A stretch of 64,000 nucleotides of DNA, taken from assembly GCA_964636685.1 (NCBI GenBank), contig CAZWUK010000001.1, forward strand, positions 55,499 to 119,498, given 5' to 3'. Shown here piece after piece: positions 51,181-61,681 of this stretch. Each line of letters begins with the position of its first letter. Within the stretch, counting starts at the first letter, position 1. Under the pieces are notes generated by a model. That model did not search any database and was not told the origin of the DNA. It worked only from the letters and a program-made list of their open reading frames with translations. Origin of the DNA: CAZWUK01 sp964636685 (GTDB taxonomy: Bacteria; Bacillota; Clostridia; Christensenellales; CAG-138). Position numbers and translations under genes: made by a program.

Positions 51181-52299
51181 CTATTCAAGCAGCAGCGCCG
51201 CCTGCTGCATTTTCTCCGGCACGGCAATGTGCTGCGGGCAACGGGCGCTGCACGCACCGCAGCCGATGCAGTCGGACGCCGCGCCCCTGTCCTTCACGCC
51301 CATTCGATACGTCTGCTTTGCCGTATCAAGGTTGCCGAAGGTCGCGTAATGATTCAGCGCGCGCAATATTTGTGGGATGGCGATGGACTGCGGGCAGTCC
51401 TCCGTGCAGTACGCGCAGCCGGTGCAGGGGATCGTCGGGATCTCCTGCAGCTGCTTTGCCGCAGAAAAACACAGTTCGCGCTCTGTCTGCGTCAGCGGCG
51501 AAAAGGTCGAGAAGGTTTTGAGATTGTCAGTCATCTGTTCCTTTTTCGACATGCCGGAGAGCACCATCATCACGCCCGGCAGGGATGCCGCAAACCGCAG
51601 CGCCCACGACGCCATGGAAGCCTCCTTTGACGCGGCAAGAAAATTTTCCCGTACCCTTTCCGGCAGCACCGCAAGCGAGCCGCCGCGCACGGGCTCCATC
51701 ACGATCACGGGCTTGTTGTGCCGCTGCGCCGTTTCATAGCAAAGCCGCGACTGCACCGACTCGCTCTCCCAGTCAAAGTAATTCAATTGCAGCTGCACAA
51801 ACTCCGCTTCCGGGTGGCGCGTCAAAATACCGTCCAGTACCGCTGCCGTATCATGGAATGAAAAACCAAGGTTGCGGATCTTTCCGGCCGCCTTTTGCGC
51901 AACAAGATATTCCCACACGCCGTTGTTTTCGGCGGTAACATTTGACTCCTTGCTCAAGGCATGCAGCAGATACAGGTCAAAATACCCGGCGCCGGTGCGC
52001 GCAAGCTGTGTAGAGAACAAGTCCTCCGGCTTCTCGCCCTGTCCCACACGCCAGACCGGCATCTTGTCGGCAAGCAAAAAGCGCTCCCGCGGGTAACGGG
52101 CAACCAGCGCTTCTTTGAGCGACGTTTCGGAAGCGCCGCCGTGATAGCCGTATGCCGTATCAAAATAGCAAAAGCCCGCCGCAAGATACGCGTCCACCAT
52201 GCGGATCATCTCCGCCATATCGACCGCCTCGTTCTTCTCGGGCAGGCGCATACATCCAAAGCCAAGCCGCTTGCAGTCCTCCGGCAATATCGATCCCAT
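51181..52299 (-). CDS. Aldo/keto reductase with C-terminal ferredoxin clusters
   Basis: This 372-residue protein has an aldo/keto reductase barrel (LGFGCMRLPEKN, FDTAYGYHGGASETSLKEAL with the catalytic Tyr and nearby Asp, then VMEPVRGGSL). After residue 270 a C-terminal region carries two cluster motifs, CTGCAYCTEDCPQ and CIGCGACSARCPQ, for two 4Fe-4S centres. This is the COG1453 type, found in anaerobes; the electron donor is probably ferredoxin rather than NADPH alone. I chose the ATG at 52299, which has an AGGGAG RBS and does not overlap the upstream gene. Confidence 0.9.
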   Translation of the reverse strand: MGSILPEDCKRLGFGCMRLPEKNEAVDMAEMIRMVDAYLAAGFCYFDTAYGYHGGASETSLKEALVARYPRERFLLADKMPVWRVGQGEKPEDLFSTQLARTGAGYFDLYLLHALSKESNVTAENNGVWEYLVAQKAAGKIRNLGFSFHDTAAVLDGILTRHPEAEFVQLQLNYFDWESESVQSRLCYETAQRHNKPVIVMEPVRGGSLAVLPERVRENFLAASKEASMASWALRFAASLPGVMMVLSGMSKKEQMTDNLKTFSTFSPLTQTERELCFSAAKQLQEIPTIPCTGCAYCTEDCPQSIAIPQILRALNHYATFGNLDTAKQTYRMGVKDRGAASDCIGCGACSARCPQHIAVPEKMQQAALLLE

Positions 52300-52322
52300 A
52301 TCCTGTTTCTCCCTTCCTTTTT

Positions 52323-52991
52323 TCACAAATAGAGCGTTCTTCCGTGCTCGCGCAGCCACTGCCGCTTTTGTTTCCACTCCGGGTCAACCGAAGCAACCAG
52401 CGCCCAGAAGTCCGCCTGATGATTCTTTTCTTTGATGTGGCAAAGCTCATGCAGCACCACATAGCGCAGCACCTCCGGCGGCGCCATAACAAGCCGCCAT
52501 GCAAGGCAAACGCTGTTTTTTGCGCTGCAGCTGCCCCAGCGCGTCTTGGCCGACGACAGGCTGATGTGCGGGCAGGGTACGCCCAGCATCGCCGACAGCG
52601 TCTGCGCCTCGCCGGAAAACGCTTCCTTCGCCCGCGCGCGATACCAGCGTTCCAGTTTTTCGGGACAGTCCGACGCCGCCCAATCGGGAATCGTGAGCCA
52701 ACCGTCCGCGCACCGGATTTTGCTGATTGCGGGATCACGGCGCAGGGTGCAAGCCTCGCCCCAGTATAAAAAGCGTTCGCCGTCCCAATATGCGTGTGCA
52801 GGACAGGCGGCAAGCGCCGCGCGATACTCCGCCTCTCGTTTCTCGATCCATTCGGCTTTCTCGGTCACAAAGCGCAGTATCACGGACATCGGCGCGCGCT
52901 TTGGCGCGTGCACCACGAGCCGCCCGTCCTGCACGGTCAGGCTGATCGTCCGGCGGTCGGAACGGATCAGCTCGTCTATTTTTCTTGTCAT
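52323..52991 (-). CDS. YgjP-like M48 family metallopeptidase (DUF45)
   Basis: This 222-residue protein has the zinc motif HELCHIKEKNH near residue 180 and the family signature KTRWGSCSAKNSVCLAWRLVMAPPEVLRYVVLHE before it. It is the YgjP/WLM-type metallopeptidase, without signal peptide, so cytoplasmic. The substrate is not known. The ATG at 52991 overlaps the stop of the upstream gene as ATGA, so I prefer it over the start at 53000. Confidence 0.9.
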   Translation of the reverse strand: MTRKIDELIRSDRRTISLTVQDGRLVVHAPKRAPMSVILRFVTEKAEWIEKREAEYRAALAACPAHAYWDGERFLYWGEACTLRRDPAISKIRCADGWLTIPDWAASDCPEKLERWYRARAKEAFSGEAQTLSAMLGVPCPHISLSSAKTRWGSCSAKNSVCLAWRLVMAPPEVLRYVVLHELCHIKEKNHQADFWALVASVDPEWKQKRQWLREHGRTLYL

Positions 52992-53764
52992 GCGCGGCAA
53001 TGGGTCGCGCGGTCGATTTCATAAAAGCGTCCAAACGACCAAACGCGCACGTTGATCTCCGTCAGTCCCGTTCCGCAGTAGGGGCAGACCTTTTGTCCGA
53101 GCGAACCGATCGGCGCGCCGCAGCTGCGGCAGGTCATGCCGATGGAGGTGCCTCCCATTTCCCGTACGGTCTGCTCGTCCTGCACGTACAAAAGCTCCAG
53201 ATTGTACCTTGTCTGGCGCTTTGCCGTATTGGAGCCGGAGACGAGATTGCCCTCCGTATCCAGTTCGTAGGCAAGGCACCCGACCGAGGATTGGAGCGTC
53301 ACCACGCAAGTACCCGCTTCCTTTTTATAGCCGATGATCTCGGTGCGATGGATCGCAACGTCCTGATAATAGTGGCGTACGCCGCGTTTTTCATCGTCCT
53401 CGAGCGTCAGGCGAATCTGGCTGCGAAGCTCGTCGCCCGCGTCCGCCGTCAATTCGGAAAGCTTGCCGCTGTTGACGGTGAGCAGCGCGCTTTTGAGCAC
53501 ATTCGCCGCTTTTTGTCGGTACTCGTTCCAATTGAACGCCGGAAAATCCGACAGGATGCGCGGCAGATAGGTTCGGGTCATGGAGGAGACTGATTTTGGC
53601 GTATTCTCTGCATCCGTCGCCTGTTCCAGAAGCGCTTGACTCGCCGAACGTCCGCCAAACAGCATGGAAATAAACCCCAGGATCGCTTGCCGGATCCCGT
53701 TTACGATCAGCGCGACAACGCCTGCCGCCGCGACGGCGATGAGCAAAATCCAGTACCATTGCAT
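52988..53764 (-). CDS. Membrane protein with Tim44-like domain and zinc ribbon
   Basis: This 258-residue protein has an N-terminal membrane segment (about residues 5-25), a central domain that may be Tim44-like (FPAFNWNEYRQKAANVLKSALL, GVRHYYQDVAIHRTEIIGY), and a C-terminal zinc ribbon (CRSCGAPIGSLGQKVCPYCGTGL). I place the start at the ATG at 53764, with an AGGGGA element upstream; longer frames upstream lack an RBS and contain AT-rich intergenic sequence. It is coupled to the metallopeptidase by ATGA. Confidence 0.75.
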   Translation of the reverse strand: MQWYWILLIAVAAAGVVALIVNGIRQAILGFISMLFGGRSASQALLEQATDAENTPKSVSSMTRTYLPRILSDFPAFNWNEYRQKAANVLKSALLTVNSGKLSELTADAGDELRSQIRLTLEDDEKRGVRHYYQDVAIHRTEIIGYKKEAGTCVVTLQSSVGCLAYELDTEGNLVSGSNTAKRQTRYNLELLYVQDEQTVREMGGTSIGMTCRSCGAPIGSLGQKVCPYCGTGLTEINVRVWSFGRFYEIDRATHCRA

Positions 53765-53971
53765 GGCATAATATCCCCTTATCAATCCTATTTTTTCAGT
53801 ATAAGGTGCTGCCGCGGGAAAGTCAATTTCGCGTTGCAACAACCAATTCGGCAAAAAAAACGCGTCCAATGCAACCTTTCCCGCATCAGTATCGTTTATA
53901 TTGTAGTAGGATATATGGAAAGACACAAATATGTGCAATACCTTTACCTGAACGAAGGGGGGACCTTGAAC

Positions 53972-56900
53972 ATGAAAACGATACAAAAAATCATTTCGCT
54001 GGCAATATGCTGCATGCTTTTTGTCATGCTGCTCCCGCTCACCGGCGCTTTGGCCGCGGGAGAACCCGTTGCGGTAAATAGCGCGTCAGAGCTTGCCGCA
54101 GCGCTCGGCGGCAATGCCGTCGCCAATGAAAATACCGTCACGTTGTCCGCAAGCGCAACGCTCGACAACCCGATCACGATCAAGAGCGGCGCAGCCGTCA
54201 CCTTGATTGCGGGTGCGGCAAGCGTCAGCGTCAAGCGCGGCGACGCCGTGACGGGCGATCTGTTCACCGTGGAAAGCGGCGCTTCTCTCACGCTTGGCGG
54301 CGGTGCAAATCCGCTGACCATTGACGGCGGCAGCGCCACCGTTTTGGATGTTGCCGGCAGTCTTTTGAACATTGCGGGACAGTGCAGCATCAACGGCGCC
54401 GTCACGCTGCAAAACAACGTCAACGCCAGCCAGACGGCATTCGGCGGCGCGGCGCGCGTCATGGCGGGCGGCACGCTGCTGCTCAACGGCGGCACGATTG
54501 CCGGCTGCAAATCCGCAAAAGGCGGCGCGATCTATCTTGCCGACGCCACTGCGGCGCTGAAAATCACCGCGGGCGCGCCGGTCGTCATCACCGGCAACAA
54601 GACGACCGCCGACGCGAAGAACAACGTCTATCTGGAAAACGGCGCGTGCATCACAATTGCCGGCGCGTTTGCCGCAGGTACTGCCATCGGCGTCACCACC
54701 GCCACGCTGCCTTCGGCGTCCGCACCCGCGCATCAGAAAATCGCCGTGACGGACGCGGCGCTCAATCGCTCGGTCAACGCCTCCGATCTGGCGTTCTTCC
54801 TTTCCGACAGCGACGCTTGTCTGACGCTGCTCGACACCACGCCTTCTGCAATGCTGTCGCTTGCGGCGCGCGCCTACAGCATCGGCGCTGCGCCGTCCTC
54901 GCTTTCCTTTGGCAGCGCAGCCCCAGGCTATACGCAGCCTGCCGCGCAGACCGTGACCGTGAAAAACAGCGGCAACTCTCCCGTCGCGCTGTCGCTTCCC
55001 GCGAGCGATTCAGCAAACTTTACGGTTTCCGGACTCACCCCCGCCATCGCGGAAGGTCAATCCTCCGTCACGCTCCTTCCGGACGCCTCCGCAAGCTTTC
55101 AGGTACAGCCGATCGCCGGTCTGTCCGCGGGAAATTACAGTGCAACTGTCACCGTAACCGCCGCAAACTGCACGGCGCAAACCATCGCGGTCAGTTTTTC
55201 TGTCGCGCCAACAGCACCGGCTGTCTCGGATATTACGATTCAATATGCTGACGAATCCCTTGTCTATGCCGATACGCTGGAGGTCAACGGCGCGGCGGAC
55301 TTTGCCGCCGCAACGAATATTGCAAGCGGCGTATCCGGCGCGTTGACGGGCTACATCGGAAAAACTGTCTATGTACGCGCCAAGGCGACGGGTACATCGC
55401 CGGCTTCTGCCAGCGTTTCCGTCAACATTGCGGCAAGACCGGCCGCGCCCGCCGTCACCATCAACTATACGACCCGCGTCTTCTCCGGCACGACCACAGC
55501 GATGCAGTATTCCGTAAACGGCGGCGCATGGACGGACTGCGCGCAGGATATGGCAATTCCGCAGGGCGCCTACGGCACGACCGTTGCTTTCCGCGTAAAA
55601 GCCAGCGCGACCGCTTTTGTTGGCAGCTCCGTCTCGCTCAACGTGTCGTCCATTCCCGTCGCGCCTGCCATCACCATAGATTACGTCAACGAAAGATGGC
55701 TGGGTACGGCTGACAGCACGCAATACCGCATCGGTACGACCGGCGCATGGACGGCCTGCACGTTCAACATGCCCATTCCGCAGGGCGCTTTCGGCAGCCC
55801 GGTATATTTCCGCGTCGCAGGCTCCGCAGTCGGCTTTGCTTCCGAACCCTCCGCGGCGCTGAACGTACCCGCACATCCCAACGCGCCAAGCTCGCCCATT
55901 CCCGATTACGCAAGCAATCGCTTCTCCGGCACGACCGAACAGATGGAATACCGTATCGGCGCGAATGGCAGCTGGAGCAGCTGCACGCTGAGCATGTCCA
56001 TTCCCGCCGCGGCCTACGGGCAGGTGGTCTACTTCCGCTATAAGGCGTCGCAGCTTGCCTTTGCATCCGCGCTGACGAGTGGTGTCACCGTAACCTCCGC
56101 CGTACAGGGCATCCCGGCACAGCCGACGATCGACTACGCAAACCAGAAGTTTTCCGGCGCGACCGCCGCGATGCAGTACCGTGTTGGCGCCAGCGGAAAC
56201 TGGATCGACTGCACGGATAATCTGTATATTCCCGGCTCGGCCTTTGGGCAGACCGTCTACTTCCGTTATAGAGCCACCGCCAGCGCGGCAGCCTCCGGCG
56301 CCACCGCGGGACTTTCCGTTCCCGCCATCCCCGGTGCGCCCGATGCGCCCAAGCTCTCAAAAAAGAGCAGCTCCTCCATCACGATATCGGCGGTTTCCGG
56401 GCAGGAGTATCGCATTCGTAAATCCGGCGGAAACTGGGGCTCTTGGCAGGACGGGGAAAAGTTTTCCGGCCTGTCCTCCAACACCACCTATTATGTGGCG
56501 ACCCGTGTGAAGGGAACCGCTTCCTCCTTCACCGGTGATATCAGCGGTACGCTGACCGTGTCCACCTCGTCCAGCTCCTCGGGTTCTTCCGGTTCTTCCG
56601 GTTCTTCCGGCACAAGTACCGCAAAGCCGACCACAAAGCCGACCGCAACGCCCGCGGCGACCGCCGCATCCGCGCTGTACGAATTGAGTCTGGAGGCCAC
56701 CGATACCAACGTTCTCTATTCCACCATGGAGCAGCTCAAAAAGGGCAACGAGACGCAGGCAGTCTCCATCCGGCTCAACGGGATCATCTACGTCTATCCC
56801 ACCGGTACCTTGACGCTGGACACCGGACGCATCTGGTACGACTTTGGCACAAGCCTCAACAACTGTATTCATGAGGCTGCCGCAAAGCAGCTGGCCGGCG

Positions 56901-57367
56901 AATCGTACGTTGGCACGGTGCATTTTAACTTCAACCGCGCCATGCCGCAGACGACCACGCTCAAGATCAACGTGGGCGCGGCCTATGCGGGAAAGACGCT
57001 GTCCTACTACAAGTTTGACACCAGCGCCAACACGCTGACCTTGCTGCAAAGCGCGGTCGTCGATTCCACGGGCTGGCTCACCGTGAACCATGTGGCCGTT
57101 AATGACGCCGTCATTACGAGCGACGAGAACAGCGGCGTCGCGGCGCCTTCGCCGGACGTCTCCACAACGCCAGAACCCACGCCTACGCCGGAAGCAACCG
57201 AAGCAATCGGTGATTCCGTCAAGGCCAACACCAACTGGCTGCCGCTGATTATCATTGGCGGCGTGGTGCTGATTCTTCTGATCGTCGGCGTTTGGATCTG
57301 GATCCGGATGCGTGAAGACAGCGGCGACGATGACGACGACGACAGCGACCTGCTCAACGGCATCTGA
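53972..57367 (+). CDS. Large repeat-containing surface protein with C-terminal membrane anchor
   Basis: This 1131-residue protein has a signal peptide (to about residue 29, ending GALAAG) and a right-handed beta-helix-like region (about 35-230). A choice-of-anchor D-type Ig domain follows (LSFGSAAPGYTQPAAQTVTVKN, about 310-415), then four tandem repeats of about 75 residues (about 490-780; consensus P.AP.I.DY....FSGT...MQYR.G..G.W..C...M.IP.GA.G..VYFR). A fibronectin-like domain, a Ser-Gly and Thr-Pro-Ala linker, and a further domain lead to a C-terminal membrane helix (LPLIIIGGVVLILLIVGVWIW) and an Asp-rich tail. No LPXTG motif is seen, so it is membrane-anchored. Confidence 0.85.
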   Translation: MKTIQKIISLAICCMLFVMLLPLTGALAAGEPVAVNSASELAAALGGNAVANENTVTLSASATLDNPITIKSGAAVTLIAGAASVSVKRGDAVTGDLFTVESGASLTLGGGANPLTIDGGSATVLDVAGSLLNIAGQCSINGAVTLQNNVNASQTAFGGAARVMAGGTLLLNGGTIAGCKSAKGGAIYLADATAALKITAGAPVVITGNKTTADAKNNVYLENGACITIAGAFAAGTAIGVTTATLPSASAPAHQKIAVTDAALNRSVNASDLAFFLSDSDACLTLLDTTPSAMLSLAARAYSIGAAPSSLSFGSAAPGYTQPAAQTVTVKNSGNSPVALSLPASDSANFTVSGLTPAIAEGQSSVTLLPDASASFQVQPIAGLSAGNYSATVTVTAANCTAQTIAVSFSVAPTAPAVSDITIQYADESLVYADTLEVNGAADFAAATNIASGVSGALTGYIGKTVYVRAKATGTSPASASVSVNIAARPAAPAVTINYTTRVFSGTTTAMQYSVNGGAWTDCAQDMAIPQGAYGTTVAFRVKASATAFVGSSVSLNVSSIPVAPAITIDYVNERWLGTADSTQYRIGTTGAWTACTFNMPIPQGAFGSPVYFRVAGSAVGFASEPSAALNVPAHPNAPSSPIPDYASNRFSGTTEQMEYRIGANGSWSSCTLSMSIPAAAYGQVVYFRYKASQLAFASALTSGVTVTSAVQGIPAQPTIDYANQKFSGATAAMQYRVGASGNWIDCTDNLYIPGSAFGQTVYFRYRATASAAASGATAGLSVPAIPGAPDAPKLSKKSSSSITISAVSGQEYRIRKSGGNWGSWQDGEKFSGLSSNTTYYVATRVKGTASSFTGDISGTLTVSTSSSSSGSSGSSGSSGTSTAKPTTKPTATPAATAASALYELSLEATDTNVLYSTMEQLKKGNETQAVSIRLNGIIYVYPTGTLTLDTGRIWYDFGTSLNNCIHEAAAKQLAGESYVGTVHFNFNRAMPQTTTLKINVGAAYAGKTLSYYKFDTSANTLTLLQSAVVDSTGWLTVNHVAVNDAVITSDENSGVAAPSPDVSTTPEPTPTPEATEAIGDSVKANTNWLPLIIIGGVVLILLIVGVWIWIRMREDSGDDDDDDSDLLNGI
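55440..56337 (+). repeat. Four tandem protein repeats (about 210-230 bp each) in the surface protein
   Basis: The units start at about 55440, 55660, 55875 and 56110. They share the motif DY followed by an FSGT/A-type segment, a GxW..C motif and VYFR, but have diverged, so recent expansion is not evident. Confidence 0.7.
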
Positions 57368-57398
57368 CAGCGAATCGAATAACACGGAACGCACTTGC

Positions 57399-57425
57399 AA
57401 AACCACTCGGTAATCGGGTGGTTTT
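57399..57425 (+). terminator. Terminator of the large surface protein gene
   Basis: AAAACCAC (57399-57406) pairs with GTGGTTTT (57418-57425), followed by GTCTGTTTTTTG on the plus strand. Confidence 0.75.
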
Positions 57426-57620
57426 GTCTGTTTTTTGCCAAACTGCAAGGCGGACTTCTCAAAAAAAGTTTCGTGCTGTAATATAGAAAGCAATGTTGGT
57501 TTCCGGCTGTCGCGCCACATGTTGCAAGGATGCGAATTCTCCCGTTTTTTCATCCGCGCTTCACGGCGGCGACACAAAAGCCAGATAAACTAAAGCATCA
57601 TAATGAAGGAGTGATACCCG

Positions 57621-58418
57621 ATGAAACGATGGATCGCCATCCTGCTGATAGCGGTTTTTGCCGCCGCGATTTTCTCCGGTTGCACGGACGAACGCTCCGC
57701 CGGCGCGTTGAGCAACGCTGCTGCGCCGACAGCTACCCCGGAAACCGTCAATTTTACACTGAACGACGCAGAGCCGCCCGTCTCACCCGAGGCGGGAACG
57801 ACGCAAGCCCCCGCGCCGACCGCCGTCACGACCGAGGACTACGCGCTTGCGATCGTTCCGGCGGCAAACGCGGACGATACGTTCTCGCGCCTGCGCTTTA
57901 CCTCGGCAGAGTCTCCCATTCGGTTTGAAGCCGATGCGACTCTGACGCTCACGGAATGCGCGTTTGCCGAAAACGCCTCTTTGCCACTGATAACCGCGTC
58001 GCAAAGCCGCGCGCTGCTGCGTCTCAATCAGTGCACAACCCAGCCCGCGCAGCTGACGCTGTGCGACGTGACAAACAGCACGCTGTCGCTTTCTGCGTCC
58101 GGCGCAACGCTGACCGGCAACATTGTGACGGATGATACTTCCGTGTTTTCCCTGTCGCTCGCGGACGGCACGGTCTACACAGGCGCGTTCCATGCCGGAC
58201 ATCCCTCCGGCGTGACGGTCTCCTTAACGGCAGACAGCGTATGGAACGTCACGGAAAACACCTCCCTCGGCGCTTTGGTCGCGGAGGATATGACGTTTTC
58301 CAACATCCGTTCGGGCGGGCACACCGTCTACTACGACTCGAGCCTTGCAGAAAACGCCTACCTTGCCGAAAAATCGTATGTATTGGAAGGGAACGGTTTC
58401 TTAGTACCGCTGATCTAA
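57621..58418 (+). CDS. Lipoprotein of unknown function
   Basis: This 265-residue protein has a lipoprotein signal ending FSGC and a Thr/Pro/Glu-rich linker to about residue 75. The C-terminal domain has repeated beta-strand character (LTLTECAFAENASLP, TLCDVTNSTLSLSASGATLTGN, VWNVTENTSLGALVAEDMTF) like a small beta-helix. The shared style with the preceding surface protein suggests a related cell-surface role. The RBS is AAGGAG. Confidence 0.72.
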   Translation: MKRWIAILLIAVFAAAIFSGCTDERSAGALSNAAAPTATPETVNFTLNDAEPPVSPEAGTTQAPAPTAVTTEDYALAIVPAANADDTFSRLRFTSAESPIRFEADATLTLTECAFAENASLPLITASQSRALLRLNQCTTQPAQLTLCDVTNSTLSLSASGATLTGNIVTDDTSVFSLSLADGTVYTGAFHAGHPSGVTVSLTADSVWNVTENTSLGALVAEDMTFSNIRSGGHTVYYDSSLAENAYLAEKSYVLEGNGFLVPLI

Positions 58419-58637
58419 GCGCAAAACCGGCGATTTTTACAAAAAAGCATTCCATCATCATGGCGGCTGCAAAGCATTGCGGTCGCCTTTTTTGTCGCGT
58501 TTTTTTTGCAATGCCATCCTTTGCGTTTTATTGATCTGCCTTGCGCCGTTGCAAACGTTTTTTAGACATGCTATTGTTAAAAAGGCGTATATGTATCATC
58601 GCGCATACAACCATCATTTATGGGGAGGAGAACCATT

Positions 58638-59162
58638 TTGGATCCGTATTGCAGCTGCCCGGTCAGATCGACCGAAAGCTTTATCATCCGTCTGATCGAA
58701 AAAACGGATGCAACAGACCTGTTTGCGTGCTATCACGATCAAGCCGCCGTTCAATTCATGAATGACGACAACTGCGACTTTGGCTTCTATATGGAAACAC
58801 CGGAGCAGATGGCAACGACCGTTTCCTACTGGCGCGACTTTTATGAAAAGCGATATTTCATCCGCTTTGCTATCGTTGACAAGGCAACCGGCAAGGCAAT
58901 CGGCACCATCGAGGGCTTTGCCGGGGAAGTTGGCGTACTACGCGTGGATATTGCGTCCGCTTACGAAACGGCTCGGTATCTGTCCCAGCTGTTTGACTTT
59001 GCAAAAGAGCAGTTCTTTTCGTATTTTCAAGACGAATATCTGGTCACAAAAGCGATCCCCGATGCACTTGAGCGCCGCCGTGCGCTTGAAGACTGTGGCT
59101 GGGAATCTATCGACACGTTTCGCACCTATGGGGATTATTACAGGGTCAAGACAGACCGCTGA
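58638..59162 (+). CDS. GNAT family N-acetyltransferase-like protein
   Basis: This 174-residue protein resembles GNAT acetyltransferases (FIIRLIEKTDATDLFACYHDQAAVQFMNDD at the start; IVDKATGKAIGTIEGF). The later acetyl-CoA motif (R/Q-x-x-G-x-G/A) is missing or very diverged. I place the start at a TTG at 58638, seven bases after GGGGAGGAG; the upstream ATG at 58620 overlaps that RBS. The substrate is unknown. Confidence 0.7.
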   Translation: MDPYCSCPVRSTESFIIRLIEKTDATDLFACYHDQAAVQFMNDDNCDFGFYMETPEQMATTVSYWRDFYEKRYFIRFAIVDKATGKAIGTIEGFAGEVGVLRVDIASAYETARYLSQLFDFAKEQFFSYFQDEYLVTKAIPDALERRRALEDCGWESIDTFRTYGDYYRVKTDR

Positions 59163-59243
59163 TGCTCTGAGCATGTGCAGGCACAGCACAAAGCGACCGT
59201 CTGCCGCGACACAATCACCTTAAAAAATAGAAAGGCAATCTCT

Positions 59244-59699
59244 ATGGAACATGTCAAGCTGATTGATGTGACAGCAGCAAACTGGGAACAGGTCTGCTGC
59301 CTCAATCCCGGAAAAGAGGGGCGCGAGTTTGTTGCGAGCAATTCCTTTTCCATCGCGCAGTCCGTTTTTGAGCCGGGCTGGGTAATAAAAGCCATTCAAA
59401 AGGGCAATGCCTTGATCGGCTTTGCCATGTACGGATTCTCCGAGGAGCTCGACGGGTATGAATTGTGCCGGTTCATGCTTGACTGGCGCTATCAGGGAAA
59501 TGGATACGGCAAAGCTGCTTTGCAGCAGATTCTTCAGGAGATGTTCCACCGCTATGGCTGTGACAAAATCTATCTTAGCACCTCGCCGGACAACAGCAAG
59601 GGCAGGCACGTTTATGAAAGCGCAGGCTTTGTAAAAACCGGCGCAACCTGCGGGGAAGATGACGATCTGGAGGAGATCTACTGCCTGCAACGCAACTGA
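59244..59699 (+). CDS. GNAT family N-acetyltransferase (diamine/spermidine-type)
   Basis: This 151-residue protein matches the GNAT fold, with FMLDWRYQGNGYGKAALQQILQEM as the acetyl-CoA motif (Q-x-x-G-x-G) near residue 84 and YLSTSPDNSKGRHVYESAGF near 115. The start LIDVTAANWEQVCCL is typical of spermine/spermidine acetyltransferases such as BltD. The ATG at 59244 follows AAAGG. It lies 81 bases after the other GNAT gene and ends at a terminator. Confidence 0.87.
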   Translation: MEHVKLIDVTAANWEQVCCLNPGKEGREFVASNSFSIAQSVFEPGWVIKAIQKGNALIGFAMYGFSEELDGYELCRFMLDWRYQGNGYGKAALQQILQEMFHRYGCDKIYLSTSPDNSKGRHVYESAGFVKTGATCGEDDDLEEIYCLQRN

Positions 59700-59729
59700 C
59701 GCATACCACCATTTTCCATGCAAAAAATC

Positions 59730-59770
59730 GGGTGACGCCGTTCCTTTACGAGAGCGGCATCACCCTTTTT
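59730..59770. terminator. Bidirectional terminator between GNAT gene and ABC exporter
   Basis: An 11-bp stem with one mismatch (59730-59740 with 59755-59765) is followed by TTTTTG on the plus strand and by GATTTTTTG on the minus strand. Confidence 0.8.
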
Positions 59771-59821
59771 GTGTTTATGCGATTGTTTGCCGTTACACGC
59801 TGCTGCTTTTATGATCGGCCA

Positions 59822-60984
<1,163 letters not shown>

Positions 60985-60988
<4 letters not shown>

Positions 60989-61671
60989 TCCACCTGCGCC
61001 TCCTTTGCAGAATCATAGAGCCTTCCGTCGCGCACATAGACCGTCCGCTGCGCCATCTGCGCGACCTGCATATTGTGGGTGATTAGCACAATCGTGTTGC
61101 CCTGCTTTGACAGATCCTGTATCAGGCGCATAACGTCCTCGCCGGATTTGGTGTCAAGGTTTCCCGTCGGTTCGTCGGCAAGGATCACCTTTGCTTGGGA
61201 CGCCAGCGCCCGCGCAATCGCCACGCGCTGCTGCTGTCCGCCGGAGAGCTGCGTGGGCCGGTGCTGCATGCGGTTCTCCAGCCCTACCATGGCAAGCGCC
61301 GCTTTTGCCCGCGCCGTGCGCTCCCGTTCCGAAATTTTCTGGTAGATCAACGGCAGCTCCACATTCTCCAGCGCGCTCATCTGCTCAAGCAGGTTAAACT
61401 GCTGGAAGATGAACCCGATCTTCTGGCTTCTGATCTGACTGAGCTCCTTGTCGTTGCAGCCCGCCACATTGACCCCGTCCAGCAGGTAGGTTCCCGAATC
61501 CGGCAAATCCAGGCAGCCCATCACATTCATCAGCGTCGTTTTTCCGCTGCCGGACGGGCCGCAGATGGCGATGAATTCCTTTGGCTTGACATGCAGCGAG
61601 ACGCCGTCCAGCGCATGGATCGCCTCGCCGCCAAGCGAATAGGTCTTTCGTATGTTTTCCAGGTACAGCAT
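60985..61671 (-). CDS. MacB/YknY-type ABC transporter ATP-binding protein
   Basis: This 228-residue ATPase has Walker A (GPSGSGKTT), Q-loop (FIFQQFNLL), signature ([15 protein letters not shown]) and Walker B ([12 protein letters not shown]), typical of the LolD/MacB group. The ATG at 61671 has a GAGGAA RBS; a longer frame from 61773 would overlap the adaptor gene and is unlikely. It lies ten bases after the adaptor gene and is coupled to the permease. Confidence 0.95.
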
Positions 61672-61681
61672 GGTCGTTTCC

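Noticed and set aside
53636..53971. N-terminal extension of the large surface protein.
   Set aside because: A clear signal peptide starts at 53972 behind a GGGGGG-type RBS; the extension covers the divergent promoter region.
56566..56620. Ser-Ser-Gly tandem triplets as a phase-variable repeat.
   Set aside because: The units are 9 bp, so copy changes keep the frame; it is a flexible linker.
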